64,000 nt of DNA from Pyxidicoccus caerfyrddinensis (GTDB taxonomy: Bacteria; Myxococcota; Myxococcia; Myxococcales; Myxococcaceae), in the NCBI RefSeq assembly GCF_010894405.1, contig NZ_JAAIYA010000004.1, positions 1-64,000 of the forward strand. Reading direction: 5' to 3'. Position numbers and translations under genes: made by a program. Below are positions 16,162 to 24,849 of the stretch, piece by piece. The notes below the pieces were generated by a model, which saw nothing but the letters and a program-made list of their open reading frames with translations, did no database searches and was not told the DNA's origin. The stretch's first letter is position 1; each line of letters opens with the position of its first letter.

Positions 16162-17652
16162 ATGGCTGAAACCTCTTATCTGCCCAATCTCTTCAAGAGC
16201 GTGCGGCTGGAGCGTCCCGCGGACGCCAAGCCGATGATCGCCGAGAAGTTCGTCCCCGCCCTCGATGAGAAGGAGGTCACCATCGAGGCGCGCTTCATGT
16301 CCTCGCTGGCCGCGCTCCTCCAGAACGTGCCGCCCGCCGAGACGGGCCATGGCGATGCCGTGCGCTTCGACAAGGGCCAGGTGCTGGACGTCATCAGCCG
16401 CATCGACGCGATGATCGACGACCAGATGAACGAAATCCTCCACCACGACAAGTTCCAGGAGATGGAGTCCGCCTGGCGCGGCCTGGAGGACCTCGTCGCG
16501 CACACCAACTTCAAGGCCAACATCGCCATCGACCTGCTGGACGTGGCCAAGAGCGAGCTGGCCCAGGACTTCGAGAACAACTCCGCGGACGTCTTCGCGG
16601 GAGCGCTCTTCGACAAGGTCTACATCCAGGAGTACGACCAGTACGGCGGCCGGCCCTTCGGCGCGCTCATCGGCCAGTACGAGTTCAGCTCCTCCCCCGC
16701 CGACATCAAGTGGCTGCAGGCCATGGCCAAGGTGGCCAACGCCGCGCACTGCCCCTTCATCGGCGCCGTCAGCCCGAAGTTCTTCGGCTGCGAGAAGGTG
16801 GAGGAGATGGAGGCCATCAAGGACCTGGAGGGTGCGCTGGCCCACCCGCGCTACGGCAAGTGGAACGCGCTGCGCGACAGCGAGGAGGCCGCCTACCTGG
16901 GCCTCACCTTCCCGCGCTACGTGCTGCGCCTGCCCTGGCACCCGGACAAGAACCCGTGTGACGACCTGCACTTCACCGAGGACTCCCAGGGAGACTCGAA
17001 GAAGTACCTCTGGGGCAACGCGTCCATCCTCTTCGCCCGCAACATGGCGAAGGCGTTCGAGATCTCCGGCTGGTGCCAGGCCATCCGCGGCCCCAAGGGC
17101 GGCGGCCTCATCAACGGCCTGCCCGTGGACACCTTCTTCCTGCGCGGCCAGGAGGAGCTCAAGGCGCCGGTGGAGATCGCGATTCCCGACTACCGCGAGT
17201 ACGAGTTCGCCCGCTGCGGCTTCATGCCGCTGGTGTACCGGAAGAGCTCCAGCGACGCGACGTTCTTCAGCACCCAGTCCGCCAAGGTGTCCAAGCGCTT
17301 CAAGGACCCCAAGGACTCGGAGAACTCGCAGCTCGTCACCAACCTGGCCTACACGTTCTCCATCACCCGGCTGGCGCACTACATCAAGTGCATCATGCGG
17401 GACAACATCGGCAGCACCGCGGACGCGGCGTACATCCAGCGGCAGATCGACGCGTGGCTGGCCGGCTACGTCACCACGGTGGCCAGCCCCGACGACCTGA
17501 CGGTGCGGCGCTTCCCCTTCAAGGCCACCAGCGTCGAGGTGCTGCAGCGCGCGGGGGAAATCGGCTGGTACGACTGCAAGGTCGCCGTCCTCCCGCACAT
17601 CCAGTTCGAAGGCCTCAACGTGGAGCTGATGCTCGAGTCCCGGCTCGGCTAG
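16162..17652 (+). CDS. tssC: T6SS contractile sheath large subunit TssC
   Basis: The 496-residue protein is of normal family length. Family landmarks include FHHDKFQEMESAWRGL-like HHDKFQEMESAWRGLEDLV, PFGALIGQYEF, FIGAVSPKFFG, FPRYVLRLPW and a C-terminal region with RDNIGSTADAAYIQRQID. TssB and TssC assemble the contractile sheath around the inner tube. A GAGG lies before ATG 16162. The sequence appears complete. Confidence 0.95.
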   Translation: MAETSYLPNLFKSVRLERPADAKPMIAEKFVPALDEKEVTIEARFMSSLAALLQNVPPAETGHGDAVRFDKGQVLDVISRIDAMIDDQMNEILHHDKFQEMESAWRGLEDLVAHTNFKANIAIDLLDVAKSELAQDFENNSADVFAGALFDKVYIQEYDQYGGRPFGALIGQYEFSSSPADIKWLQAMAKVANAAHCPFIGAVSPKFFGCEKVEEMEAIKDLEGALAHPRYGKWNALRDSEEAAYLGLTFPRYVLRLPWHPDKNPCDDLHFTEDSQGDSKKYLWGNASILFARNMAKAFEISGWCQAIRGPKGGGLINGLPVDTFFLRGQEELKAPVEIAIPDYREYEFARCGFMPLVYRKSSSDATFFSTQSAKVSKRFKDPKDSENSQLVTNLAYTFSITRLAHYIKCIMRDNIGSTADAAYIQRQIDAWLAGYVTTVASPDDLTVRRFPFKATSVEVLQRAGEIGWYDCKVAVLPHIQFEGLNVELMLESRLG

Positions 17653-17694
17653 CGCGGCGCCACGTCCCACCCTCACCCCATTTAGGAGCAAGCC

Positions 17695-18273
17695 ATGCCT
17701 GAGTTTTCTCGCGACCTGGACGTGTACCAGGGCTTCAACTTCAAGAAGGACCAGCAGACCGCCGTCGGCTACATCCTGTCCGTCACCATTGGCGGCCAGG
17801 CGCTCACCGCGGACATGGAGACCATCTCGGACCCCGAGCAGCCCGACAAGGCGCTCACGTCCAAGGTGGTCGCCGTGCTCAACAGCTACCACTGGGACAC
17901 GGGCGTCACCGACGCCATGTACTTCAACGGGCAGCTGTCCACGTCCAACAAGACGAAGATCGCCGAGATGCTGCTGGGCACCTTCGCCAACGTGGAGGTG
18001 GTCTTCAAGTACGTCGTCTACGAGTACGACCCGATCGCCAAGAAGTACTTCAAGTCCTGCTTCGTGGACTCGGACCTCAACGGCCTCCTGGAGAAGAACG
18101 GGGACCGGCTGACCATCAAGGTGGCGAACAACGAGTCCCGGGAGGTGCAGTCGCCCAAGAACTTCACCTTCCAGATCGGCATCAAGCCCAAGACGCTGGA
18201 GCAGTCCGTCAACGTGGCGGCCGCGTCCTCGAAGAACATCGTGAAGAAGTGGGGCGTGACGGAGACGGCGTAG
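17695..18273 (+). CDS. T6SS inner-tube protein, IglC/Hcp-like
   Basis: The product has 192 residues, somewhat longer than Hcp (about 160-170) and close to IglC. It is rich in beta-strands: YILSVTIGGQALT, TSKVVAVLNSYHWDTGVTDAMYF and EVVFKYVVYEYDPIAKKYFKSCF. Its place directly after TssB-TssC is the classical Hcp/IglC position. TAGGAGCAAGCC precedes ATG 17695. It would form hexameric rings inside the sheath. Which of the two subfamilies it belongs to needs a profile search. Confidence 0.75.
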   Translation: MPEFSRDLDVYQGFNFKKDQQTAVGYILSVTIGGQALTADMETISDPEQPDKALTSKVVAVLNSYHWDTGVTDAMYFNGQLSTSNKTKIAEMLLGTFANVEVVFKYVVYEYDPIAKKYFKSCFVDSDLNGLLEKNGDRLTIKVANNESREVQSPKNFTFQIGIKPKTLEQSVNVAAASSKNIVKKWGVTETA

Positions 18274-18300
18274 GCCCGCGCCCCCCACCCCGAGCGCCCC

Positions 18301-19551
18301 ATGTCCCCCTTCAAGCTCGCCCGCGTCCGCTGGCGCGTCGGCCAGACGCTGCTTCCGGAGCACTTCGAGGCCCAGGAGCAGGCGCTGGAGGCGCAGGTCC
18401 GCCTCCACGCCTCGCTGTCCGGCATGCCGGCCCACGGCGTGGCGGCGATGACGTGGAGCGAGCCGCTCCTTGCCGGCGGCAGCCTGTCCGTCTCCACGCT
18501 GACGGCGGTGACGCCCGCCGGCTTCGTGGTGGACGTGCCGGGCAACGCGGTGCTGGCGCCCTTCTCGCTGGAGGGCACCGGCCGCTCGGAGGCCACCGTG
18601 TACCTGCACGTGCTGCGGGACACGACGAGCGCCGAAGGAGTACGGCTGTACGCGGAGGACCCGCCGGTGCTGGAGCGGGTGCTGCGCGTGCTGCGGCTGT
18701 CGGCGGAGCCGGTGCTGGACGGGGCGGTGGACTCACTGGCCCTGGCCACGTTCCGCCGCGACACCGAAGGCGTGTGGCACCTGTCGGAGGAGCAGGTGCC
18801 ACCACTGCTGCTGGTGGGCCCCCACCCCTTCCTGGGCGGCCTGCTGGGACGGCTGGACGCGCTGCTGGAGCAGGCCCGCCTCCAGCTCCTGGCGCGCCTG
18901 TCGGACAGCTACCTGCGCAGTGACAGGCTCTCCAGCGCCCGCCGGGCGCTGTGCCAGGTCCACCGGTTGCAATCACTGCGGGACGACATGCGGCACCACA
19001 TCTCTCCCCACCCCTACGCCCTCTTCGACGCCCTGCGGCAGCTCTACTTCGAGGCGTGCTGCTACCTGGAGCTGCTTCCTGACGGGACGCTGCCCGCGTA
19101 CCAGCACGACGCACCCGGCAAGGGGCTGGGACGGTGGCTGGAGCTGCTGACCCGCGCGCTCCGTCCGGAAGCGACGCGGACCACGCACCGCCCCTTCACC
19201 GCGAGGGATGGACAGTTCACGTTCTCGCCGCTGCCCACGGAGGTGCGGGACGGCAGCGAGGTCTATCTGCTGGTGCAGCGCCGTCAGGCCGCGGAGCCCC
19301 TGCCCCTGGACGGGGTGAAGCTGGCCAGCCCCTCGCGCCTGTCCATGGTGCGGCGCATGGCCCTCAAGGGCATCCCCTTCCACCACGTGCCCCACCCGGC
19401 CTTCCCGCACGCGCTGGGCCCGGAAATCGACTGGTACCAGCTGGTCCCGGGTGAGGAGTGGCAGCTCGCGCTGCGCGAGGACGGCGTGGCCTTCTTCATC
19501 ACTCCGGCGCTCCAGGGGGCGCAGGTCTCGCTCTTCTGGCGGAAGGCGTGA
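18301..19551 (+). CDS. tssK: T6SS baseplate connector TssK
   Basis: The 416-residue product has the TssK start RVRWRVGQTLLPEHFEAQEQ (W-x-EG-x-L-x-P-x-HF-x-xQ in the family) and the segment GLLGRLDALLEQARLQLLARL. The C-terminal half ends SLFWRK. TssK links the baseplate to TssL and TssM in the inner membrane. Two bases separate its stop from the TssE start. Confidence 0.9.
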   Translation: MSPFKLARVRWRVGQTLLPEHFEAQEQALEAQVRLHASLSGMPAHGVAAMTWSEPLLAGGSLSVSTLTAVTPAGFVVDVPGNAVLAPFSLEGTGRSEATVYLHVLRDTTSAEGVRLYAEDPPVLERVLRVLRLSAEPVLDGAVDSLALATFRRDTEGVWHLSEEQVPPLLLVGPHPFLGGLLGRLDALLEQARLQLLARLSDSYLRSDRLSSARRALCQVHRLQSLRDDMRHHISPHPYALFDALRQLYFEACCYLELLPDGTLPAYQHDAPGKGLGRWLELLTRALRPEATRTTHRPFTARDGQFTFSPLPTEVRDGSEVYLLVQRRQAAEPLPLDGVKLASPSRLSMVRRMALKGIPFHHVPHPAFPHALGPEIDWYQLVPGEEWQLALREDGVAFFITPALQGAQVSLFWRKA

Positions 19552-19552
19552 C

Positions 19553-19942
19553 ATGGGGCGCGCCTCCTTCCTCGAGAAGTTCTCCGGGGGCCGCCGGCCC
19601 GGGTCCACGGGGCGGCACGGCCTGGAGCACGTGCTGCTCAACCTGGAGGCCGTGCTCAACACGCGCGAGGGCTACGGCTTCTTCCGGCGCGACTTCGGCC
19701 TGGGCGACTACACGGAGAAGTACGGCACGCGGGAGCTGGTCGAGACGCTCACCGCCGAGCTGCGCGAGGAGATTGCGCGCCATGAGCCCCGCCTGACGGA
19801 GGTGGTGGTGACGCTGCGCGGCCGGGACGCCGGCCTCTGGCTGCACTTCGGGCTGAGTGCCGTGCTGGGCGGCACGCACCACAAGCTGCGCCTGCTCTTC
19901 GACACCCAGAGTGGCCGGGTGCGGGTGGAGCCGGAGCCATGA
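19553..19942 (+). CDS. tssE: T6SS baseplate protein TssE (gp25-like)
   Basis: The 129-residue product shows the gp25/GPW lysozyme-like family pattern: LEHVLLNLEAVLNTREGYGFF, FGLGDY, and an acidic helix ELREEIARHEPRL leading to the strand pair VVVTLRGRDAG. The start ATG 19553 lies two bases after the TssK stop. TssE is a wedge component that nucleates the sheath. Its stop overlaps the next start by four bases. Confidence 0.92.
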   Translation: MGRASFLEKFSGGRRPGSTGRHGLEHVLLNLEAVLNTREGYGFFRRDFGLGDYTEKYGTRELVETLTAELREEIARHEPRLTEVVVTLRGRDAGLWLHFGLSAVLGGTHHKLRLLFDTQSGRVRVEPEP

Positions 19943-21588
19943 AGGCGGGCACCTTCGCGGACCGGCTCGCCGTGTCCGTCACCCTCACCGCCGGAGGCAC
20001 CGCGCACGCCATTCCTCCCGGCGACGTGAAGTCCTTCGAGTTGGACCTGCGCGCCTGGGGCTTCGAGGGCCGGGTGGACTTCCTCGTCGCGGACAACGCG
20101 GAGGTGGGCGGGCTGGAGTCGGACGCGCTGAAGGCCGCCTTCCTGGAGCCGGACCTGCTGGAGGTGGAGCTGGAGCTGAAGGCGGTGCAGACGGACGCCG
20201 CGTCCCAGCCCGCAATCACCCCACTGAAGGTGAAGGGCCTGGTGGCGGAGCGCTCGCTGGTGGAGCTGCCCGCGACCCCGACGCCGGGCACGCCCCTGCT
20301 GTACCGCCGCTACGGGGTGCGCTTCATGGACGCGGCGCGGCTGCTGTGGGGACAGCACCACCCCATCAGCCTCTACACGCAGAAGACGGTTCAGGACGTG
20401 CTGGACGCGCACAAGGGCGAGAAGCTCTCCCTCACGTACGACTGGCAGGACGGCCTGGGAACGACGCACGCGCAGCTCTTCCTCGGGCTGCCCCCGGAGG
20501 ACGGCGCCAGCTTCTACGACTTCCTGGTCTGGTACGTGCACACGCGCAATGGCGTGCTGGCCTGGGACTACACGGCGCAGGGGCTCTCGCTGTCCGCGGC
20601 GAAGGCGGCCTCGGGCACGCCGGTGGACGTGCTCGCGCCGGACGTGGACACCGTGGCGCTCACCTTCCCGGAGGTGCCCCGTCACGAAATGGCGGTGCTC
20701 AACGCGGTGGCGGAGGGCGCGGCCACCACGCCCATCGCGAATACCCGGGCCGTCACCGGCATCCGTCAGGACGTGCTGCTGCGCACCTCCGTCGCCGACG
20801 AGGTGGAGGCGCGCGTGACGCTGGAGACGGCGCGCCTCAAGGTGCCCGGCATGGAAGTGGAGCTGGGCTGGCGCCGCTTCCCCGCCGCGGCGCTCGCGCC
20901 CGGGACGCTCGTGAAGCTGCCCTCGACGGAGGCCTGGTCCGCGACGGGGCTGGCGGCGGGCGCGACGTACCGCGTGCGCCACCTGCACGTGCGCGGCGAG
21001 GCGCTCCAGCCCGGCCCGGACGCGGAGCACCTGGAGCCGAACGCGGGCTTCCACTTCTCCATGGCCACGCGGCTGGAACGCGAGGCGGAGACGTGGGTGG
21101 ACCTGCCGCCGTACACGCCGCCGCGCTGGCCGCGCTACGTGGAGGGCACCATCGTCAGCGAGGCCGGCGAGGAGGCCGACGAGACGTGGCAGGCATACAC
21201 GGACAGCGCCACCTCGCTGGACGGCTACCACGTGAAGGTGCCGCTGTGGGAGGACCAGGTCATCACCGTCCCCTTCAACCCGCACCTGCTGCCGGGGCAC
21301 TTCTACTTCCCCGCCTACAAGGGGCAGCGCGTGCTGGTGGCGCTGGACTTCCAGAAGTCGTGGCTCAAGCGCTTCCTGGACTGGCGTGACGGGGCGCGCA
21401 TGCCCGCGGACGGCCAGGGCGTGCACCTGATGGTCGGCAAGACAGCAGAGAGCGGCACGTCGCTGAAGCACTCGTACACGGACGGCAAGCCGGTCTTCCT
21501 CTTGCAGAGGACCAACGCGAAGGACACGGCCCGCATCGAAATCAAGGAGGGCACGCTGCTCATCCACGTGGAGGAGGAGCAGGGCTGA
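19939..21588 (+). CDS. VgrG-like hub protein without needle (TssI hub part)
   Basis: The 549-residue protein matches the gp27-like half of VgrG: LLYRRYGVRFMDAARLLWGQ, then SLYTQKTVQDVLDAH and GASFYDFLVWYVHTRNG. An OB-like region follows (HVKVPLWEDQVITVPFN; FYFPAYKGQRVLVALDF). It ends soon after the OB region, without the C-terminal beta-helix needle of ordinary VgrG. A separate needle-like gene follows 15 bases downstream. Its start overlaps TssE. A paralogue is encoded at 30661-32589. Confidence 0.82.
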   Translation: MKAGTFADRLAVSVTLTAGGTAHAIPPGDVKSFELDLRAWGFEGRVDFLVADNAEVGGLESDALKAAFLEPDLLEVELELKAVQTDAASQPAITPLKVKGLVAERSLVELPATPTPGTPLLYRRYGVRFMDAARLLWGQHHPISLYTQKTVQDVLDAHKGEKLSLTYDWQDGLGTTHAQLFLGLPPEDGASFYDFLVWYVHTRNGVLAWDYTAQGLSLSAAKAASGTPVDVLAPDVDTVALTFPEVPRHEMAVLNAVAEGAATTPIANTRAVTGIRQDVLLRTSVADEVEARVTLETARLKVPGMEVELGWRRFPAAALAPGTLVKLPSTEAWSATGLAAGATYRVRHLHVRGEALQPGPDAEHLEPNAGFHFSMATRLEREAETWVDLPPYTPPRWPRYVEGTIVSEAGEEADETWQAYTDSATSLDGYHVKVPLWEDQVITVPFNPHLLPGHFYFPAYKGQRVLVALDFQKSWLKRFLDWRDGARMPADGQGVHLMVGKTAESGTSLKHSYTDGKPVFLLQRTNAKDTARIEIKEGTLLIHVEEEQG

Positions 21589-21603
21589 AGGCGAGGAGAC
21601 GTC

Positions 21604-22206
21604 ATGGGGACGCTGGTCTGCACCATCGAGCTGGACAAGCAGAAGGGCATCACCGTCAAGGTGAGCAACGCCGAGGCGAACATCGTGCAGACGGTGGTGA
21701 TGGACGGCACGAGCATCACGATGAAGGTCGCCGGGGCGTCCGACACCAGCACCGTGGTGCAGAAGGCGGACAGCGTCACCGTCACCTGCAAGGACTTCAA
21801 GGTGGACGCGGACACCGTCACCCTCCTGTCCAAGCAGGCCTCGAAGTGGACGAGCCAGGCCACGCTCGCGCTGGAGAGCACGCAGGACATGACGCTCACC
21901 TCGCAGGCGAAGCTCACTCAGAGCGCCACCGCGGACGCGAAGCTGTCCTCCACGGCCAACGTCAACGTGGAGGCCACCGGGCAGCTCGCACTCCAGGGCA
22001 TGTCCGCGGCGATGAAGGCCACCGCCGGCGAGGCGAAGGTGGAGGGCCTCACGCTGAAGCTGTCCGGCCAGACGCAGGCGGAGCTGGCCGGGGCCATGGC
22101 CAAGGTGTCCGGTCAGGCCTCGTTGGATTTGGAAGCGCAGGGCATGGCGAACCTCAAGGCGAGCGGCATCACCAGCGTGGCGGGTGCGCTGGTGAAGCTG
22201 GGCTGA
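21604..22206 (+). CDS. Stand-alone beta-helix needle protein (VgrG C-terminal-like)
   Basis: The 200-residue product is made of short alternating strands rich in Val, Thr, Ala and Lys: ADSVTVTCKDFKVDADTVTLL, then TLALESTQDMTLTSQAKL and SSTANVNVEATGQLALQG. This is the pattern of the triple beta-helix at the tip of VgrG/gp5. No enzymatic motif is present. Directly after the hub gene, it most probably forms the spike shaft in trimeric form and carries the PAAR-like tip. Francisella VgrG is a comparable short needle protein. Confidence 0.72.
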   Translation: MGTLVCTIELDKQKGITVKVSNAEANIVQTVVMDGTSITMKVAGASDTSTVVQKADSVTVTCKDFKVDADTVTLLSKQASKWTSQATLALESTQDMTLTSQAKLTQSATADAKLSSTANVNVEATGQLALQGMSAAMKATAGEAKVEGLTLKLSGQTQAELAGAMAKVSGQASLDLEAQGMANLKASGITSVAGALVKLG

Positions 22207-22222
22207 GCAAGGGAGCGACACG

Positions 22223-23878
22223 GTGAGCCAGGCAACGACGGACCGCATCTACCAGGACTTCCTCGAGGAGATGGCCTCGCTGGAGCGCTTCCGCCAGCAC
22301 TTCCACGAGCGCTACCCCGCGGCCCCGCTGGAGCGGGAGGACCCGGACGTGCGGCGCCTCATCGAGGCGCTGGCCTTCTTCTCCGTGCAGACGCGGCACG
22401 CGACGCTGCAGAACCTGCGCTCCACGTGGCGACGCCTCTTCGCCGGCTTCTTCGACTTCCTGCTGGAGCCGCTGCCCACCGCCGCCGTGGTGCAGGCGGT
22501 GCCCACGGGGAAATTGGGCGAGGCCGTGGTGCTGCCCCGGGGCACCGAGCTGCGGCTAGCGCCCGCGGATGGCGTGGCCGGCACCTTCCGTCTCCAACGG
22601 GAGCTGCGCGTGCTGCCCGTCACGCTGGAGTCCACGGAGGTGCGCCCGCTGGTGCGCGGGGGCCACCGGCTCATCCTCACCTTCGAGTCGCGCCACGAGC
22701 GCAACGACGCGGTGGGCACGCTGAGCCTGCACGTGCGCCACCTGGACGAGTACCTCCCGTCGCTGGCGGTGTTCCACGCGCTGCGCCAGCACTTACGGAG
22801 CGTGAGCGTGGTGTACGGAGAGCGGGCGGACGAGCACTCCACCGGCGCCACCTGCGCGGTGTCCTTCGGCCGCGAGGCGCCCGCGCCGGATGACACCGCT
22901 GCGTACGCGCACCCGCTCCAGCAGCTGCGCGCCGCGTTCCTCTTCCCGGAGCCGGAGCTGTTCGTCCACGTGGAGGTGCCACCCGCGCACGGGGCGTGGC
23001 GCCGCTTCAGCGTGTGCTTCGACCTGGCACAGGCGTGGACGGTGGGGCGCTCGCACCGGCCGGACTTCTTCGTGCCCTTCGCGGTACCGGTGGTGAATCT
23101 CAAAGCGGAGCCGGCGCAGGTCATCACCACGGACGGCACGCGCTCCGAGCACCCCATCCGCAACATGAGCGCCGGACGCGAGCTGGCGCTGCACTCGGTG
23201 ACGGGCGTGTACGAGCTGACGAAGGCGGGGCTGGCCCCGCTGCGCCCGGCGCACCTGCCGGGCACGGGGCCCTCGTACGAGGTGGAGGACGTGCCCGGCG
23301 TGAATGGCCCTTCGCCCCAGCTGGTGCTGCGGATGCCCGAGGCCTTCACCACGCCGCGCAAGCTGGTGGTGGAGGCGCTCTGGCACCAGCCCCGCTTCGC
23401 GGCCGAGGCGTCGGGCCGCGTCGGCGTCACGGTGCCGGGCCGCTTCATCGAGGGGCTGGACTGGAGGCTGGTGGGCCCGCTCCAGCCGCACCGGGACAGC
23501 CCGCTGCACGATGATTTGACGGCGCTCACGCAACTGCTGGCCTGGAAGGCGCGGGCCACGCTCGGCCTGGACGAGCTGCGCGCGGTGCTGGAGCACCTGG
23601 GCACTCCGAGGGAGGGACCCTTCCGCCGCGTGCTGCCGCTGTTGCGTGAGCTGTCCGTGTCGCGCGTGCCGGACAGCGCCCTGCGCGGCTCGGGGCTGCG
23701 GCACGTCTACGAGGTGGTGCTGGAGCCGTTCGAGCCCGGCCTGGAGCCGCTGGTGGCGTGCTTCCTGGACCTGGTGCGACGCCTGCTGGACGCGTGGAAC
23801 CACGAGGCATCCGTGGAGCTGCGGGCCACCGTGGCCGGCGTGGGCCCGCTGACGCTGCCGGAAGGAGCGCGGACATGA
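22223..23878 (+). CDS. tssF: T6SS baseplate protein TssF
   Basis: The 551-residue product starts from a GTG with AAGGGAGCG upstream. The TssF N-terminus is recognisable: IYQDFLEEMASLERFRQHFHE, DPDVRRLIEALAFFSVQ and LFAGFFDFLLEPLPTAAVVQ. The middle contains a beta-rich domain and FFVPFAVPVVNL. It pairs with TssG in the baseplate wedge. The stop overlaps the TssL start (ATGA). Confidence 0.88.
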   Translation: MSQATTDRIYQDFLEEMASLERFRQHFHERYPAAPLEREDPDVRRLIEALAFFSVQTRHATLQNLRSTWRRLFAGFFDFLLEPLPTAAVVQAVPTGKLGEAVVLPRGTELRLAPADGVAGTFRLQRELRVLPVTLESTEVRPLVRGGHRLILTFESRHERNDAVGTLSLHVRHLDEYLPSLAVFHALRQHLRSVSVVYGERADEHSTGATCAVSFGREAPAPDDTAAYAHPLQQLRAAFLFPEPELFVHVEVPPAHGAWRRFSVCFDLAQAWTVGRSHRPDFFVPFAVPVVNLKAEPAQVITTDGTRSEHPIRNMSAGRELALHSVTGVYELTKAGLAPLRPAHLPGTGPSYEVEDVPGVNGPSPQLVLRMPEAFTTPRKLVVEALWHQPRFAAEASGRVGVTVPGRFIEGLDWRLVGPLQPHRDSPLHDDLTALTQLLAWKARATLGLDELRAVLEHLGTPREGPFRRVLPLLRELSVSRVPDSALRGSGLRHVYEVVLEPFEPGLEPLVACFLDLVRRLLDAWNHEASVELRATVAGVGPLTLPEGART

Positions 23879-24507
23879 AGCTGTCGCATTGGAAGACCAT
23901 CCTGCTCACGTACCGCCACGTGGACGACCTGCTCGACGCCGAGCTGCCACCCCTGGATGCGTCGCGCGAGCGCCTGTCCCCGGAGACGCTGGACGCGCTG
24001 GCGAGGCGTCTGCAAGCCGAGATAGAGGGCCTGCGGGCCGCGCTGAGCGGGGAGCTGCGCTCCGAGGACGTGGAGCAGGCCCTCCAGCCCTTCACCTTCC
24101 TCCTGGACGAGAAGGCGCTGCGGCGGCTGGACGACGCGGACGCGCCGCATTGGCCGCTGCTGCAGTTGAGGCTGTTCGGCGTGGACTCGGGTGGGGACGC
24201 CTTCTTCGAGCTGGCCGACACCGGGCTGCACCGCCAGGACACGCCGCCCCTGCTCTTCGAGCTGCTCCACTTCTGCCTCACCGCCGGCTTCGCCGGACGC
24301 CACGTGGGCCACCCGGCCCGCCTGCGCGAGTACCGCGAGCGGCTTGCGGCGCGCATTCCCCAGCCGGAGCGGGTGGCCGCACCGGAAGCCCACGCAACCG
24401 CTGCGACCGCGCCCACCGTCTACGACTTCCCGTGGCGGTACTACGCCGTCACGGCCGGCATCATCCTCCTCCTGCCCGTGCTGCTGTGGCGGCTGTCCAA
24501 CCTTTGA
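23875..24507 (+). CDS. tssL: T6SS inner-membrane protein TssL (DotU/IcmH family)
   Basis: The 210-residue product is mainly a cytoplasmic helical domain ending in a single C-terminal transmembrane helix (YYAVTAGIILLLPVLLWRL), the tail-anchored topology of TssL. The family element LLFELLHFCLTAGFAGRH (from E-x-x-Y-CL-x-LGF-x-GRY) is clear. No OmpA-like peptidoglycan-binding extension is fused. It works with TssM and TssJ in the membrane complex. Confidence 0.9.
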   Translation: MKLSHWKTILLTYRHVDDLLDAELPPLDASRERLSPETLDALARRLQAEIEGLRAALSGELRSEDVEQALQPFTFLLDEKALRRLDDADAPHWPLLQLRLFGVDSGGDAFFELADTGLHRQDTPPLLFELLHFCLTAGFAGRHVGHPARLREYRERLAARIPQPERVAAPEAHATAATAPTVYDFPWRYYAVTAGIILLLPVLLWRLSNL

Positions 24508-24517
24508 GGTGCGGGTC

Positions 24518-24847
24518 ATGAGCGAAGCGCGTCCCCCCGCTGCCGCCTCCGCCCGAGAGCGGAGCACCGCGGTCCGGGAGCCGGAGGGACTGCCCCGGCG
24601 CCTGGAGCACCTGGAGCAGTTGATGGAGGCGGAGCTGGGTGCGCTGCGCGCGGGCACCGAGCCGCTGGTGGACACGCTGCGCCAGGGCGCGCGAGCACTG
24701 GAGCCCGGGCCCGGAGGCACGCGTCCTGCACCGAAGGAGCGGGAGGCCTGGCGCGCGCGACTGCTCCAGTCGCTGGACGTCCTGGAGGACGTCCTCGAGG
24801 GCCTGCAGCTTGCGTCCCGCGCGGACGCAGGCGGGAGGAGGGACTGA
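24518..24847 (+). CDS. Small helical T6SS-associated protein, unknown
   Basis: The 109-residue protein lies between tssL and tssM, ending two bases before tssM. It is almost wholly helical: PRRLEHLEQLMEAELGALRAG and WRARLLQSLDVLEDVLEGLQL suggest a coiled-coil pair separated by a Pro/Gly-rich stretch. No signal peptide or membrane segment is seen. Its position suggests a partner of the TssL-TssM membrane complex. The family is not recognised. Confidence 0.6.
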   Translation: MSEARPPAAASARERSTAVREPEGLPRRLEHLEQLMEAELGALRAGTEPLVDTLRQGARALEPGPGGTRPAPKEREAWRARLLQSLDVLEDVLEGLQLASRADAGGRRD

Positions 24848-24849
24848 GC

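Noticed and set aside
16144-18609. 821-codon minus-strand open frame under tssB/tssC/tube genes
   Set aside because: Composition (Val-Leu-Arg-Gly-His) is typical of antisense shadows, and it crosses three well-supported genes.
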